A stretch of 64,000 nucleotides of DNA from CAVSRC01 sp963782045 (GTDB taxonomy: Bacteria; Pseudomonadota; Alphaproteobacteria; Rhizobiales; Kaistiaceae). Of this stretch, positions 1-9,826 are shown piece after piece. The number at the start of each line of letters is the position of its first letter. Within the stretch, counting starts at the first letter, position 1. The stretch is taken from positions 80,327 to 144,326 of the forward strand of contig CAWAIR010000015.1 of the NCBI GenBank assembly GCA_963782045.1, written 5' to 3'. The position numbers and the translations under genes are program-made. Under the pieces are notes generated by a model. It searched no databases. It had not been told where the DNA came from and saw only the letters and a list, made by a program, of their open reading frames with translations.

Positions 1-570
1 GGCCAGGACGAGATCAACCGGCTCGTCGTCAACGAGGCGCTCGCCGGCCGCCGCGTCGTGCGGCTGAAGTCCGGCGATCCGCTCATCTTCGGCCGTGCCG
101 GCGAGGAGATCGCGGCGCTGAGGGCCGCCGGCATCTCCTTCGACATCGTGCCGGGCGTCACCGCCGCCTTCGCCGCCGCGGCGGAAGCGCAGATTCCGCT
201 TACCCTGCGTGGCGTGTCTTCGAGCCTGGTCTTCGCCACCGGCCATACCGCCGATGGCGACACGCTGCCCGATTGGGCGGGCCTCGCGCTCCGTGGCGTG
301 ACGGTGGCGGTCTACATGGGCCGCACCGTCGCCGCCAGGGTCGCCACGCAGTTGATCGCGGCCGGTCTTGCCGCTGCCACCCCGGTGGCGGTGATCGAGA
401 ACGCCTCGCGCGCCGACGCCAGCGCCCATGCCGGCCGCCTCGACGAACTGGCGTCCCTCGCCGGGCGCGACGACATCGCCGGCCCGGTGCTTATCATCGT
501 CGGCGAGGTGGTTGCCGCCGGCGCGCTTCGCCCGGCGCCGGCCGCGCCCCTCGCCGAACTGGCGGCCTGA
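1..570 (+). CDS. Uroporphyrinogen-III C-methyltransferase, C-terminal part (5' end outside window)
   Basis: This methyltransferase uses SAM to turn uroporphyrinogen III into precorrin-2, the first step toward siroheme, the cofactor of the sulfite reductase encoded two genes downstream. The frame is open from base 1, so only the last 189 residues are present. It reads GQDEINRLVVNEAL, then VVRLKSGDPLIFGRAGEE, which is the SUMT glycine-rich substrate-binding motif, then GVTAAFAAAAEAQIPLTLRG and VAVYMGR. Whether the whole protein is a stand-alone CobA or a fused CysG cannot be told because the N-terminus is missing. Three bases separate it from the DUF2849 gene, which places it first in the visible part of the sulfur operon. 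Confidence 0.93.
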   Translation, partial: GQDEINRLVVNEALAGRRVVRLKSGDPLIFGRAGEEIAALRAAGISFDIVPGVTAAFAAAAEAQIPLTLRGVSSSLVFATGHTADGDTLPDWAGLALRGVTVAVYMGRTVAARVATQLIAAGLAAATPVAVIENASRADASAHAGRLDELASLAGRDDIAGPVLIIVGEVVAAGALRPAPAAPLAELAA

Positions 571-573
571 GCC

Positions 574-906
574 ATGTTCAAAGCCGCCAGGGAAGGCCCG
601 GCCAAGGTCATCACCGCCAACGATCTGAGAAGCGGCGCCGTCGTTTTTCTCGATGGCGACGGCGGCTGGACGGTCGATATCGCGCTGGCGCGCGTGCTTG
701 AGGACGGCCCCGACCTCGACGACGGCCTCGCCCGCGCCAGGATCGAGACCGACGCACAGGTGATCCTCGAAGCCTATCCCGTCGACGTGGTGGTTACGTA
801 CAGCGTGCCCGTACCTGTACGCCTCCGCGAGCGAATCCGCGCCGAACGCGGCCCCACCGTCGCCTACGGCGATGCCGAGCGGACCAACCTCGCTGGAGCG
901 CGTTGA
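574..906 (+). CDS. DUF2849 domain protein
   Basis: This small protein of 110 residues matches the DUF2849 pattern: it opens with AREGPAKVITANDLRSGAVV and continues with an aromatic segment GDGGWTVDIALARVLED. The family has no known biochemical role, but it recurrently lies between the siroheme methyltransferase and the sulfite reductase gene in Rhizobiales. Its stop codon overlaps the start of cysI by one base (TGATG), so the two are probably translationally coupled. A helper role in sulfite reductase maturation or siroheme delivery is only a guess from position. Confidence 0.85.
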   Translation: MFKAAREGPAKVITANDLRSGAVVFLDGDGGWTVDIALARVLEDGPDLDDGLARARIETDAQVILEAYPVDVVVTYSVPVPVRLRERIRAERGPTVAYGDAERTNLAGAR

Positions 907-2564
907 TGTACAGATACGACGAATTCGATCGCGATTTCGTCCGCGAGCGCGTCGACCAGTTCCGCGGGCAGGTGGCGCGCCGGCTGTCGGGCGAGCTGAC
1001 CGAGGAGCAGTTCAAGCCGCTCCGCCTGATGAACGGCGTCTATCTCCAACTCCACGCCTACATGCTGCGCATCGCCATTCCCTACGGCACGCTCAATCCG
1101 GCGCAGCTCCGCACGCTCGCTGTCATCGCCCGCCGCTACGATCGCGGCTATGGCCACTTCACCACCCGCCAGAACCTCCAGTTCCACTGGCCGGCGCTGA
1201 AGGACATCCCCGACATTCTGGCCGAGCTCGCTGCGGTCGAGATGCACGCCATCCAGACCTCGGGCAACTGCATCCGCAACGTCACCGCCGACCATTTCGC
1301 CGGCGCTGCCGCCGACGAGATCGTCGATCCGCGTCCGTATGCGGAAATCCTCCGCCAGTGGTCGTCGCTCCACCCGGAATTCATCTTCCTGCCGCGCAAG
1401 TTCAAGATCGCGGTCACCGGCGCACCGCACGATCGCGCCGCCACCCAGGTCCATGACATCGGTCTTGCAGCCAGGCGCGACGCCGACGGCCGCCTCGGCT
1501 TCGCCGTGTTTGTCGGCGGCGGCCTCGGCCGCACCCCGATGATCGGCCACCTGATCCGCGACTTCCTGCCGGAGGAGGACCTGCTCTCCTATGCGGAGGC
1601 GATCCTGCGCGTCTATAACCTCTTCGGCCGGCGCGACAACAAGTACAAGGCGCGCTTCAAGATCCTCGTCCACGAGGCCGGCGCCGACGAGATCCGCCGC
1701 CAGGTGGAGGATGAGTGGCAGCGCATCCGCGCCGGTGCGCTGCGCCTGCCGGCAGACGAGCTGCGCCGCATCGCCGCCTATTTCGCGCCGCCCGACCTGA
1801 CGCCCCGCGCGGCGGAAAGCGCTGGTCTGGAGCGCGCCGCGGCCGCCGATCCGGCGCTTGGCCGGTGGGTCGCGCAGAATACCGCGCCGCACCGCGTCAG
1901 CGGCCACGCCATCGTCACCGTCTCGCTGAAACCCGTCGGCGGTACGCCGGGCGACGCTACCGCCGACCAGATGGAGGTGGTCGCCGACCTCGCCGAACGT
2001 CATAGCGCCGGCGAGGTCCGCGTCAGCCACGAGCAGAACCTCATCCTCCCGCACGTCGCGCTGGACGATCTGCCGGCGGTCCACGCGGCGCTCGCCGATG
2101 TGGGGCTGGCGACCGCCAATGCCGGGCTGGTCACCGACATCATCGCCTGCCCCGGGCTCGACTATTGCGCGCTCGCCAACGCCCGCTCGATACCCATTGC
2201 CCAGCGCATCTCGGAGCGCTTCGCCGATCCGGCCCGCCAGCGCGCCGTCGGCGACCTCAAGATCAAGATCTCCGGCTGCATCAATGCCTGCGGCCACCAT
2301 CATGTCGGCGCCATCGGTATCCTCGGCGTCGAGAAGAAGGGCGAGGAGTTCTACCAGTTGACGCTCGGCGGCTCCGGCGACGAGCAGACGTCGATCGGTG
2401 AGATCATCGGCAAGGGCTTTTCCTCCGACGCGGTGGTCGATGCGGTCGAGACGCTGGTCGATACCTATCTCAAGGTGCGCGCGCGCCCCGAGGAGACCTT
2501 TCTGGCAACCTATCGCCGCCTCGGTCAGGCGCCGTTCCACGAGGCCCTCTATGGGACTGCTTGA
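906..2564 (+). CDS. cysI: Nitrite/sulfite reductase hemoprotein, assimilatory
   Basis: This 552-residue protein reduces sulfite to sulfide using a siroheme coupled to a 4Fe-4S cluster. The cluster ligands are visible as C415-x5-C421 (CPGLDYC) and C458-x3-C462 (SGCINACGHH), the spacing of the sulfite/nitrite reductase family. The N-terminal ferredoxin-like half contains RLMNGVYLQLHAYMLRIAIP and GHFTTRQNLQFHW, both family landmarks. The ATG at 906 overlaps the preceding stop; a TTG one codon upstream is an alternative. No flavoprotein CysJ partner is in the window, so electrons probably come from ferredoxin or a separate reductase. Sulfite rather than nitrite is inferred from the cysH neighbour. 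Confidence 0.95.
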   Translation: MYRYDEFDRDFVRERVDQFRGQVARRLSGELTEEQFKPLRLMNGVYLQLHAYMLRIAIPYGTLNPAQLRTLAVIARRYDRGYGHFTTRQNLQFHWPALKDIPDILAELAAVEMHAIQTSGNCIRNVTADHFAGAAADEIVDPRPYAEILRQWSSLHPEFIFLPRKFKIAVTGAPHDRAATQVHDIGLAARRDADGRLGFAVFVGGGLGRTPMIGHLIRDFLPEEDLLSYAEAILRVYNLFGRRDNKYKARFKILVHEAGADEIRRQVEDEWQRIRAGALRLPADELRRIAAYFAPPDLTPRAAESAGLERAAAADPALGRWVAQNTAPHRVSGHAIVTVSLKPVGGTPGDATADQMEVVADLAERHSAGEVRVSHEQNLILPHVALDDLPAVHAALADVGLATANAGLVTDIIACPGLDYCALANARSIPIAQRISERFADPARQRAVGDLKIKISGCINACGHHHVGAIGILGVEKKGEEFYQLTLGGSGDEQTSIGEIIGKGFSSDAVVDAVETLVDTYLKVRARPEETFLATYRRLGQAPFHEALYGTA

Positions 2565-3303
2565 CGCCATCGCGCTTGTCGTCGATCCCGAGGACGGCGC
2601 CGGGGCCGAGGCCATCGCGCTCAACGCGCGCTATGGCGATCTCGACGCGCACGATGCCATCGCGCTTGCCGTCAACCAGCTCTATCCGGGCCGCGTCGCG
2701 CTGGTGTCGAGCTTCGGCGCCGAGTCCGCCGTTCTCCTCCATCTGGTCTCGGAGGTCGACCGCAGCCTGCCGGTGATCTTCCTCGATACCGGCCGGCTCT
2801 TCGCCGAAACGCTGGAGCACCGCACGAAGCTGGTCGCCCGCCTGGGCCTTGCCGACGTGCGCAGCGTGACCCCCGAGGCCGAGCGCCTGCGCGCCAGCGA
2901 TCCGCATCGCGCGCTGTGGATGACCAATCCCGACCTTTGCTGCCAGATCCGCAAGACCGAGCCGCTCGCCCGCGCCCTCGAAGGCTTCGATGCTTGGTTC
3001 ACCGGGCGCAAGCGCTTCCAGAGCGCGACGCGCGCCGGCTTGCCGCTGTTCGAGCCGGATGGCGCGCGCGTCAAGATCAACCCGCTGGCCCGCTGGGGCG
3101 CTGCTGAGCTCAACGCCTACATGCAGCGCTACGGCCTGCCGGCGCACCCGCTGGTCGCGCGCGGCTATCCCTCCATCGGCTGCGAGCCCTGCACCAGCCG
3201 CGTTGCGGCGGGCGAGGACGCCCGCGCCGGCCGTTGGCGCGGCAGCGACAAGACCGAGTGCGGCATCCACACCGGCCTCGAGGCCGACGGCAGCGGAATC
3301 TGA
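2551..3303 (+). CDS. cysH: Phosphoadenylyl/adenylyl-sulfate reductase (thioredoxin)
   Basis: This 250-residue enzyme reduces activated sulfate to sulfite, feeding the CysI reaction. The PP-loop-like nucleotide site SSFGAESAVLLHL and the SIGCEPCTSR and ECGIH segments are present. Two cysteine pairs, CC (in LCCQIRK) and CEPC, indicate the 4Fe-4S form that acts on APS as well as or instead of PAPS. The last cysteine in ECGIH is the catalytic nucleophile of the family. The start at 2551 overlaps the end of cysI by 14 bases in another frame, which supports co-translation. Confidence 0.93.
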   Translation: MGLLDAIALVVDPEDGAGAEAIALNARYGDLDAHDAIALAVNQLYPGRVALVSSFGAESAVLLHLVSEVDRSLPVIFLDTGRLFAETLEHRTKLVARLGLADVRSVTPEAERLRASDPHRALWMTNPDLCCQIRKTEPLARALEGFDAWFTGRKRFQSATRAGLPLFEPDGARVKINPLARWGAAELNAYMQRYGLPAHPLVARGYPSIGCEPCTSRVAAGEDARAGRWRGSDKTECGIHTGLEADGSGI

Positions 3304-3305
3304 CC

Positions 3306-3806
3306 ATGCCCCTCTGGAAGAATGGTGCTTTCATCGCCGACGACTGGACGATCGTCGCCGACGACGAACCGCTGCCCGAGGGCAACGCCATCGTCAGCCT
3401 CAAGCGCTGGCGCGAGGAGCGCGAGACGCTCGCCGCACCCGGGGCGCCGCTCGGCCTGCTCATCGAGCCGGGGAGCGCCTGGGCGGACATCGCCACCGAC
3501 CTCAAGCGCTTTCCCGTCATCGCCGTGACGATCCCCAAATATGCCGACGGCCGCGCCTTCTCCATCGCCCGGCTGCTGCGCGAGCGCGACGGCTACACCG
3601 GCGAGATTCGCGCCATCGGCAGCTACATCATCGACCAGGTGCCGCTGATGGCGCGCGTCGGCATCGACGCCTTTCTCACCGACGATCCGGTCCTCATCGT
3701 CGCGCTATCGAAGGGCGAGTGGCCGGAGGTGTCGCACTATCTCCAGCCGGCGCTCGGCGCCGAGGTTCCCGCCGGCACGCGCCCCTGGGCGCGCCGGCGC
3801 GCCTGA
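3306..3806 (+). CDS. DUF934 family protein (CysH-associated)
   Basis: This 166-residue protein belongs to DUF934, which almost always sits beside cysH or cysI in proteobacteria and is annotated as a putative oxidoreductase of sulfate assimilation. It begins LWKNGAFIADDWTIVADDE and contains KYADGRAFSIARLLRER, YTGEIRAIGSYIIDQVPLM and GIDAFLTDD, all recognisable family segments. It starts two bases after the cysH stop and ends the tight part of the operon. No catalytic residues are established for the family, so the biochemical role stays unknown. Confidence 0.88.
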   Translation: MPLWKNGAFIADDWTIVADDEPLPEGNAIVSLKRWREERETLAAPGAPLGLLIEPGSAWADIATDLKRFPVIAVTIPKYADGRAFSIARLLRERDGYTGEIRAIGSYIIDQVPLMARVGIDAFLTDDPVLIVALSKGEWPEVSHYLQPALGAEVPAGTRPWARRRA

Positions 3807-4049
3807 GTGGCTGCCGTCAGCCGCGTTCTTTGTGCAAGAGCTGCCTGCTGCAGCATGGGATCGGGGCACCAAACCCTCTCCCCTTGCGGGAGAGGGTGGT
3901 GCGCGCAGCGCACCGGGTGAGGGGGCGTCGTTCGACCGGAAGTCGCATTGCTCTTTGCGGCGTCCCTGCCGGGAGGGGTCCCGGATGCGCCTGTATACGA
4001 AGCAGGCGCCGATTGCGCGCTGGGGCTTGCCGCCCTAGACACTGGCGCC
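3807..4049. repeat. Intergenic palindromic repeat (two hairpins, CTCTCCC type)
   Basis: This gap has no gene but carries a two-hairpin repeat. The first hairpin is CCCTCTCCC (3874-3882) pairing with GGGAGAGGG (3888-3896). The second is GGTGCGC (3898-3904) pairing with GCGCACC (3908-3914), followed by GGGTGAGGGGG. The same design, with different second-hairpin bases, recurs at 29012-29138 inside a coding region, and a related form occurs at 44163-44346. Confidence 0.8.
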
Positions 4050-4463
4050 ATGGACTCCCCGCCCGCCCGAAGCATCGCCACCGCCGCCCTTCTCGTGCGC
4101 GACTATGACGAGGCGCTCGCCTGGTACACCCGCGTGCTCGGCTTCGCCTGCGTCGAGGACACCGACCTCGGCGGGGGCAAGCGGTGGGTTGTTGTCGCCC
4201 CGCCGGGCGACCGCGGAGCGCACCTGGTGCTGGCCAGGGCGTCGACCCCGGAACAGGTCGCCCATATCGGCGACCAGACCGGTGGGCGTGTCTTCCTGTT
4301 CCTGGAGACAGATGATTTTGTCAGAGATTTCAAGGCGATGGCGGCGCGCGGCGTGACCTTCGCGGAGGCCCCGCGCGCGGAGCCATACGGCACCGTTGCG
4401 GTGTTCGGCGACCTCTACGGCAACCGCTGGGACCTCATCCAGCCGCGGGAGAGGACGCCGTGA
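4050..4463 (+). CDS. VOC (glyoxalase/bleomycin resistance) family protein
   Basis: This 137-residue protein has the vicinal-oxygen-chelate fold signature. The N-terminus is ATAALLVRDYDEALAWYTRVLGF, the middle contains RWVVVAPP and HLVLARA, and the C-terminus ends TVAVFGDLYGNRWDLIQP. The ATG at 4050 was chosen because homologous sequence begins just after it; upstream codons run into the repeat. VOC proteins are metal-dependent lyases, dioxygenases or resistance proteins, and the substrate cannot be read from sequence. The stop overlaps the GTG of the next gene by four bases, so it is translated together with the exporter. Confidence 0.85.
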   Translation: MDSPPARSIATAALLVRDYDEALAWYTRVLGFACVEDTDLGGGKRWVVVAPPGDRGAHLVLARASTPEQVAHIGDQTGGRVFLFLETDDFVRDFKAMAARGVTFAEAPRAEPYGTVAVFGDLYGNRWDLIQPRERTP

Positions 4464-5197
4464 CCCATCCGCTGCTGTGGATCATCCTCGGCGGCCTTGC
4501 CGGCGGTTTTGCCAACGGCCTCAGCGGCTTCGGCCTGGCGATGGCGGCGATCCCGCTGTGGCTGCTGGCGCTGTCACCGGCCAACGCCGCCTCGCTTGCC
4601 GCGATCTGCGCCGTCGTCGCCCACCTCCAGTCGGTTTCGCTGATTGTACATGCCATCGACACGCGCCGGCTCGCTCCCTTCATCGTCGCCGGTCTCTTGG
4701 GCATCCCGGTCGGCACCTGGCTGCTCACCGGCATCGACGCCGCCTCGTTCCGCTTCTGGGTCGGCTCGCTGATCGTCGTCTACAGCCTCATCATGCTGTC
4801 GGGCCGCGTGCGGCTGAAGGTGCCCGAGAGCGCCCTGGCCGATGGCATCGTCGGCCTCCTCGGCGGCATCCTCGGTGCACTTGCCGGCCTGTCCGGTGCG
4901 CTTCCCGCCATCTGGAGTGGCATGCGCGATTGGGGCAAGGACGCGCGTCGCGCGGTGCTCCAGCCCTTCAACATGGCGATCCTCGCGGTGTCTGTGGTCG
5001 CCCATGCCGTCGCCGGCCTGTTCACCATCGATCTCTTCCGCGCGCTTGCCTTCGCCGTACCGGCGACGCTGATCGGCGCCTATGCCGGAAAGGGCCTCTA
5101 CCGCCGCCTCGGCGACCGCCATTTCGATCGCGTCGTGCTGGCGATCCTCTTCGCTGCCGGTGTGCTCGTCGTCGGCTCGAACTTCATCGCGCCATAG
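4460..5197 (+). CDS. TSUP family sulfite exporter TauE/SafE
   Basis: This 245-residue integral membrane protein has about eight hydrophobic segments. It opens LLWIILGGLAGGFANGLSGF, the first of two TSUP repeats, and the second repeat starts GIVGLLGGILGALAGLSGA. TSUP proteins export sulfite, sulfoacetate or related organosulfur anions. Its position after the sulfite-producing cys operon makes sulfite overflow or sulfonate export the likely job. The GTG start overlaps the VOC stop (GTGA). Confidence 0.88.
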   Translation: MTHPLLWIILGGLAGGFANGLSGFGLAMAAIPLWLLALSPANAASLAAICAVVAHLQSVSLIVHAIDTRRLAPFIVAGLLGIPVGTWLLTGIDAASFRFWVGSLIVVYSLIMLSGRVRLKVPESALADGIVGLLGGILGALAGLSGALPAIWSGMRDWGKDARRAVLQPFNMAILAVSVVAHAVAGLFTIDLFRALAFAVPATLIGAYAGKGLYRRLGDRHFDRVVLAILFAAGVLVVGSNFIAP

Positions 5198-5278
5198 ATC
5201 GCGCGCGAGGGGGTGGACCTCAGCGCCTGAGCGGTTAGGGTTGTCCGGTCATTCGGGCAGCAAAGCAGGGGCGAGCTT

Positions 5279-6265
5279 TTGCGTGCGATCGTTTATGACC
5301 GGTACGGTCCGCCGGACGTGTTGGTGCTGAAGGATATCCCCCGGCCGCAGCCGGCGGACGATGCGGTGCTGGTCCGCGTCCACGCGACGGTGGCGACGCC
5401 ATCGGACTGCGCCTTCCGCAAGGCCGAGCCGTTCATCGTGCGCTTCTATACCGGGCTGACGCGGCCGAAATACCCGGTGCTCGGTACGGTGCTTGCCGGC
5501 GTCGTCGAGAGGGTGGGCAGCGCCGTCACCCGCTTCAGGCCCGGCGACCGCGTCTTCGGTGCGTCGAACGACAGCTTCGGCTGCTACGCCGACTATGTCG
5601 CCGCTCCCGAGGCCGGCATCCTCACCGCCATGCCCGACGGCATCTCCTTCGCCGAGGTGGCGGCGATCAGCGAGGGCTTCCTGACCGCGATCCCCTTCCT
5701 GCGCGATCACGGCGAGATCGGACCGGGCAAGACGCTGTTGATCAACGGCGCCTCCGGCAACATCGGCGTCAACGCGATCCAGATCGCGCGGCACTTCGGC
5801 GCGCACGTCACCGGCGTGTGCAGCACGGCCAATGTCGATCTCGTCCGCTCGCTCGGCGCCGACGACGTCATCGATTACACCAGGGAAGATTTTACCCGCT
5901 CGGGGCGGAGCTGGGACATCGTCTTCGACGCCGTCGGCAAGAGCTCGTTTGCGCGCTGCAAGCCGGTGCTTGCCCCCGGCGGCATCTACCTGATCACCAA
6001 GGTCTCGCCATCGATCCTGTTTGGCGTGCTCGCCAGCCGCCTGACCGGCCGTGGCAAGAAGATGCGCAACGCCGCCACCGGCCTGCGCAAGGCCGCCGAC
6101 CAGGTCGCCGACCTCGAGATCCTCAAACAGCTTATCGCCGCGGGCAAGCTCAGGGCCGTCGTCGATCGTAGCTATCCCCTTGAAAAGACTGCCGAAGCGC
6201 ACGCCTATGTGGAGACCGGCCACAAGGCGGGCAGCGTCGTCATCGCCGTCGCCGCCGACGCCTGA
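5279..6265 (+). CDS. NAD(P)-dependent MDR-family alcohol dehydrogenase / quinone oxidoreductase
   Basis: This 328-residue medium-chain reductase begins at a TTG (RAIVYDRYGPPDVLVLKDIP) after a purine-rich stretch. The GroES-like N-terminal half carries GTVLAGVVERVGSAV. The Rossmann half has LLINGASGNIGVNAIQIA for dinucleotide binding and LGADDVIDYTREDF. Zinc-ligand cysteines are absent, as in NADPH:quinone or enone reductases. It probably reduces a quinone or an activated alkene in the cytoplasm. The DUF4386 gene follows 38 bases downstream. Confidence 0.88.
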   Translation: MRAIVYDRYGPPDVLVLKDIPRPQPADDAVLVRVHATVATPSDCAFRKAEPFIVRFYTGLTRPKYPVLGTVLAGVVERVGSAVTRFRPGDRVFGASNDSFGCYADYVAAPEAGILTAMPDGISFAEVAAISEGFLTAIPFLRDHGEIGPGKTLLINGASGNIGVNAIQIARHFGAHVTGVCSTANVDLVRSLGADDVIDYTREDFTRSGRSWDIVFDAVGKSSFARCKPVLAPGGIYLITKVSPSILFGVLASRLTGRGKKMRNAATGLRKAADQVADLEILKQLIAAGKLRAVVDRSYPLEKTAEAHAYVETGHKAGSVVIAVAADA

Positions 6266-6303
6266 GAACGGCCCGCCGAACCGTCGTTGCTGGAGGAGAG
6301 AGC

Positions 6304-7032
6304 ATGACCGACCGGGCGATCGAGACCTCGCCGCAGCCCTATGCCCGCGCCGCCGGCGTCCTTTATCTCCTCATCATCGTCTTCGGCCTGTGGAGCGAGG
6401 TCGTCGTCCGCGGCAGCCTGATCGTCGCCGGCGACGCGGAGGCGACGGCGACCAACATCCTCGCCGCCGAGGGCGTGTTCCGCGCCAGCTTCGCCGCCGA
6501 TTCATTGATGGCGCTCGCTGACGTCGCGCTCGCCGTCCTGCTCTATCGCCTGCTGAAACCGGTGAACGCGACGCTGGCGCTCACCGCCGGCGCGCTGCGG
6601 CTGATCCAGACGGCGGTGATCGCCGCGAGCCTGCTCCACCAGTATGCCGCGCTGCTCATCCTCAACGGCGCCGGCCATGCCGCGGCCTTCCCGCCGGACC
6701 AGCTCCATGCGCTGGTCATGCTGGCACTCGACATGCACGGCCACGGCTACGATCTCGGCCTCATCTTCTTCGGCGCGAGCTGCCTGGTGCTCGGTTTCCT
6801 GGTGTCGCGCTCGGTCTATCTGCCAATGGTGCTGGGCTGGCTGGTGATGGCCGCCGGCGTCGTCTATCTCATCGGTTCGTACGCGCTGTTCCTCGCCCCC
6901 GACCAGGCGGCGCTGGTCCAGCCGCTCTATGTCGTGCCGATCGTCTCCGAGGTGTCGCTCTGCCTGTGGCTGCTCATCAAGGGCGTCAACGTCGAAGCGT
7001 GGCGGGCAGCCGCATCCGCAGCCTCATCCTGA
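6304..7032 (+). CDS. DUF4386 membrane protein
   Basis: This 242-residue membrane protein contains about six hydrophobic segments and the DUF4386 landmarks ARAAGVLYLLIIVFGLWSE near the start and FRASFAADSLMALADVALAV in the first third. A good Shine-Dalgarno (GGAGGAGAG) precedes the ATG. Function is unknown for the family. The last codons (A-S-S-stop) lie inside a palindromic repeat, so the stop codon may have been supplied by the repeat. Confidence 0.87.
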   Translation: MTDRAIETSPQPYARAAGVLYLLIIVFGLWSEVVVRGSLIVAGDAEATATNILAAEGVFRASFAADSLMALADVALAVLLYRLLKPVNATLALTAGALRLIQTAVIAASLLHQYAALLILNGAGHAAAFPPDQLHALVMLALDMHGHGYDLGLIFFGASCLVLGFLVSRSVYLPMVLGWLVMAAGVVYLIGSYALFLAPDQAALVQPLYVVPIVSEVSLCLWLLIKGVNVEAWRAAASAASS

Positions 7033-7110
7033 GGTGGCCGCCGCGGGCGCCCGCGTAAGCCTCATCTGAGGCGCCCCGCGAAGCGGGGCCTCGAAGGATG
7101 GGCCTCATGG
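7020..7110. repeat. REP-like palindrome at the 3' end of the DUF4386 gene
   Basis: The sequence CCTCATCCTGAGG is followed by GCCTCATCTGAGGC and a stem GCCCCGC (7073-7079) / GCGGGGC (7083-7089), ending CCTCGAAGGATGGGC. This resembles the common Rhizobiales and Bradyrhizobium repeat of the CTCGAAGGATG type. The upstream gene's TGA stop lies within it. Confidence 0.75.
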
Positions 7111-7209
7111 TTCGAGGCTCTCCCGGATCAAGTCCGGGGTCCTATCTCACGACGAGGGCCAACGCGGCCGTTCCGCATTCGGCTCCGCTGCCTATGGGCC
7201 AAGTCAAGA

Positions 7210-7660
7210 TCAATCGCCGGGATACTGCTCCGGCGCGGTGCCGTTCAGGTCCAGGACCATGGGATAGCGGCGGCCGGCAACCCGCTCGCCAAATCCTGTG
7301 ACCTTGACGAGGAATTGCCATTCGTCGCCGTAGTCGAAGATGAACTGCATGCGCTGTCCGGTTTCGACGAAGACCTTGCCGACCTTCGTCTTCTTCACAC
7401 TGTGCGCCGGGGCGGTGCCGGGTTCGGGCGGCCAATCATCGGCATCGTCCATATCGGCGAATGCCTCGTAGCGCGTGCGTGAGCCTTTGATAGTGGTCAC
7501 CGAGGTCGCTGTAGAAGCCGAAGGCGTGATCGAAGCTGAATCCGAACGATTCGATAATGCCGCGCGCCAGAGTCGCCAGACTGACGGTCGTGGGCACTTC
7601 AATCTCACGCCAGCAAGCGGGCTGACCTACCAGGGAAGCTTTGAGATGCACGGTGCTCAT
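7210..7660 (-). pseudogene. Plasmid pRiA4b ORF-3 family protein, interrupted by a one-base insertion
   Basis: The N-terminal part (MSTVHLKASLVGQPACWREI, then TTVSLATLARGIIESFGF) and the C-terminal part (RTRYEAFADMDD, VGKVFVETGQRMQFIFDYGD) both match the pRiA4b ORF-3 family but lie in different frames. Removing the base at 7489 joins FYSDLGDHY to KGSRTRYEAFADM and gives an intact 149-residue protein. The start at 7660 has an excellent Shine-Dalgarno (GGAGGAGTTGCGGCA). The family was named from an Agrobacterium Ri plasmid and its function is unknown. The break may be a sequencing insertion. Confidence 0.8.
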
Positions 7661-7725
7661 TGCCGCAACTCCTCCACATCCGGTGCTCGACGGCACTGTC
7701 ACACAGCATGAAGTCGCCTGTGAGT

Positions 7726-9542
<1,817 letters not shown>

Positions 9543-9691
9543 GGGCGGACTCCTGAAGGCGGCCGCGGCGGGCCGTGGCATGGGGTTTCCAGGACCGATC
9601 TAGCGGCCCGATTTGAAAGTTCGATGGCGCTGCCCGGCGCCTGTGCAAGGAGCGGGCCGCCGGGGCGGCCTCGTGGGCCCGCGCCCCCTGC

Positions 9692-9814
9692 CTAGCGGGT
9701 GAAGTCGGCGAGCTTGCGGCGCTGGCGCCGGCGACGGAGGAGCGCAAAGGCGACGTAGAGGACGGCGAACACCGCCCAGATCGCCGCCAGCGTTCCCATC
9801 ATCGCCCAGAGCAT
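9692..9814 (-). CDS. Small single-pass membrane protein, 40 residues
   Basis: This short ORF encodes 40 residues starting MLWAMMGTLAAIWAVFAVLY. One transmembrane helix is followed by a strongly basic tail (LLRRRRQRRK, then LADFTR). A clear ribosome site (GAGGAG) lies about nine bases before the ATG, and the ORF starts 12 bases after the zwf stop. It therefore sits in the zwf-edd operon exactly where pgl (6-phosphogluconolactonase) is found in most relatives. It shows no lactonase features. The N-in/C-out question is resolved by the positive tail, which predicts a cytoplasmic C-terminus. I do not recognise a named family. Confidence 0.7.
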   Translation of the reverse strand: MLWAMMGTLAAIWAVFAVLYVAFALLRRRRQRRKLADFTR

Positions 9815-9826
9815 AAGTCCGGCTCC

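Noticed and set aside
864..2624. 586-residue minus-strand frame opposite cysI
   Set aside because: It is antisense to a well-identified gene, has a low-complexity composition and no family motif.
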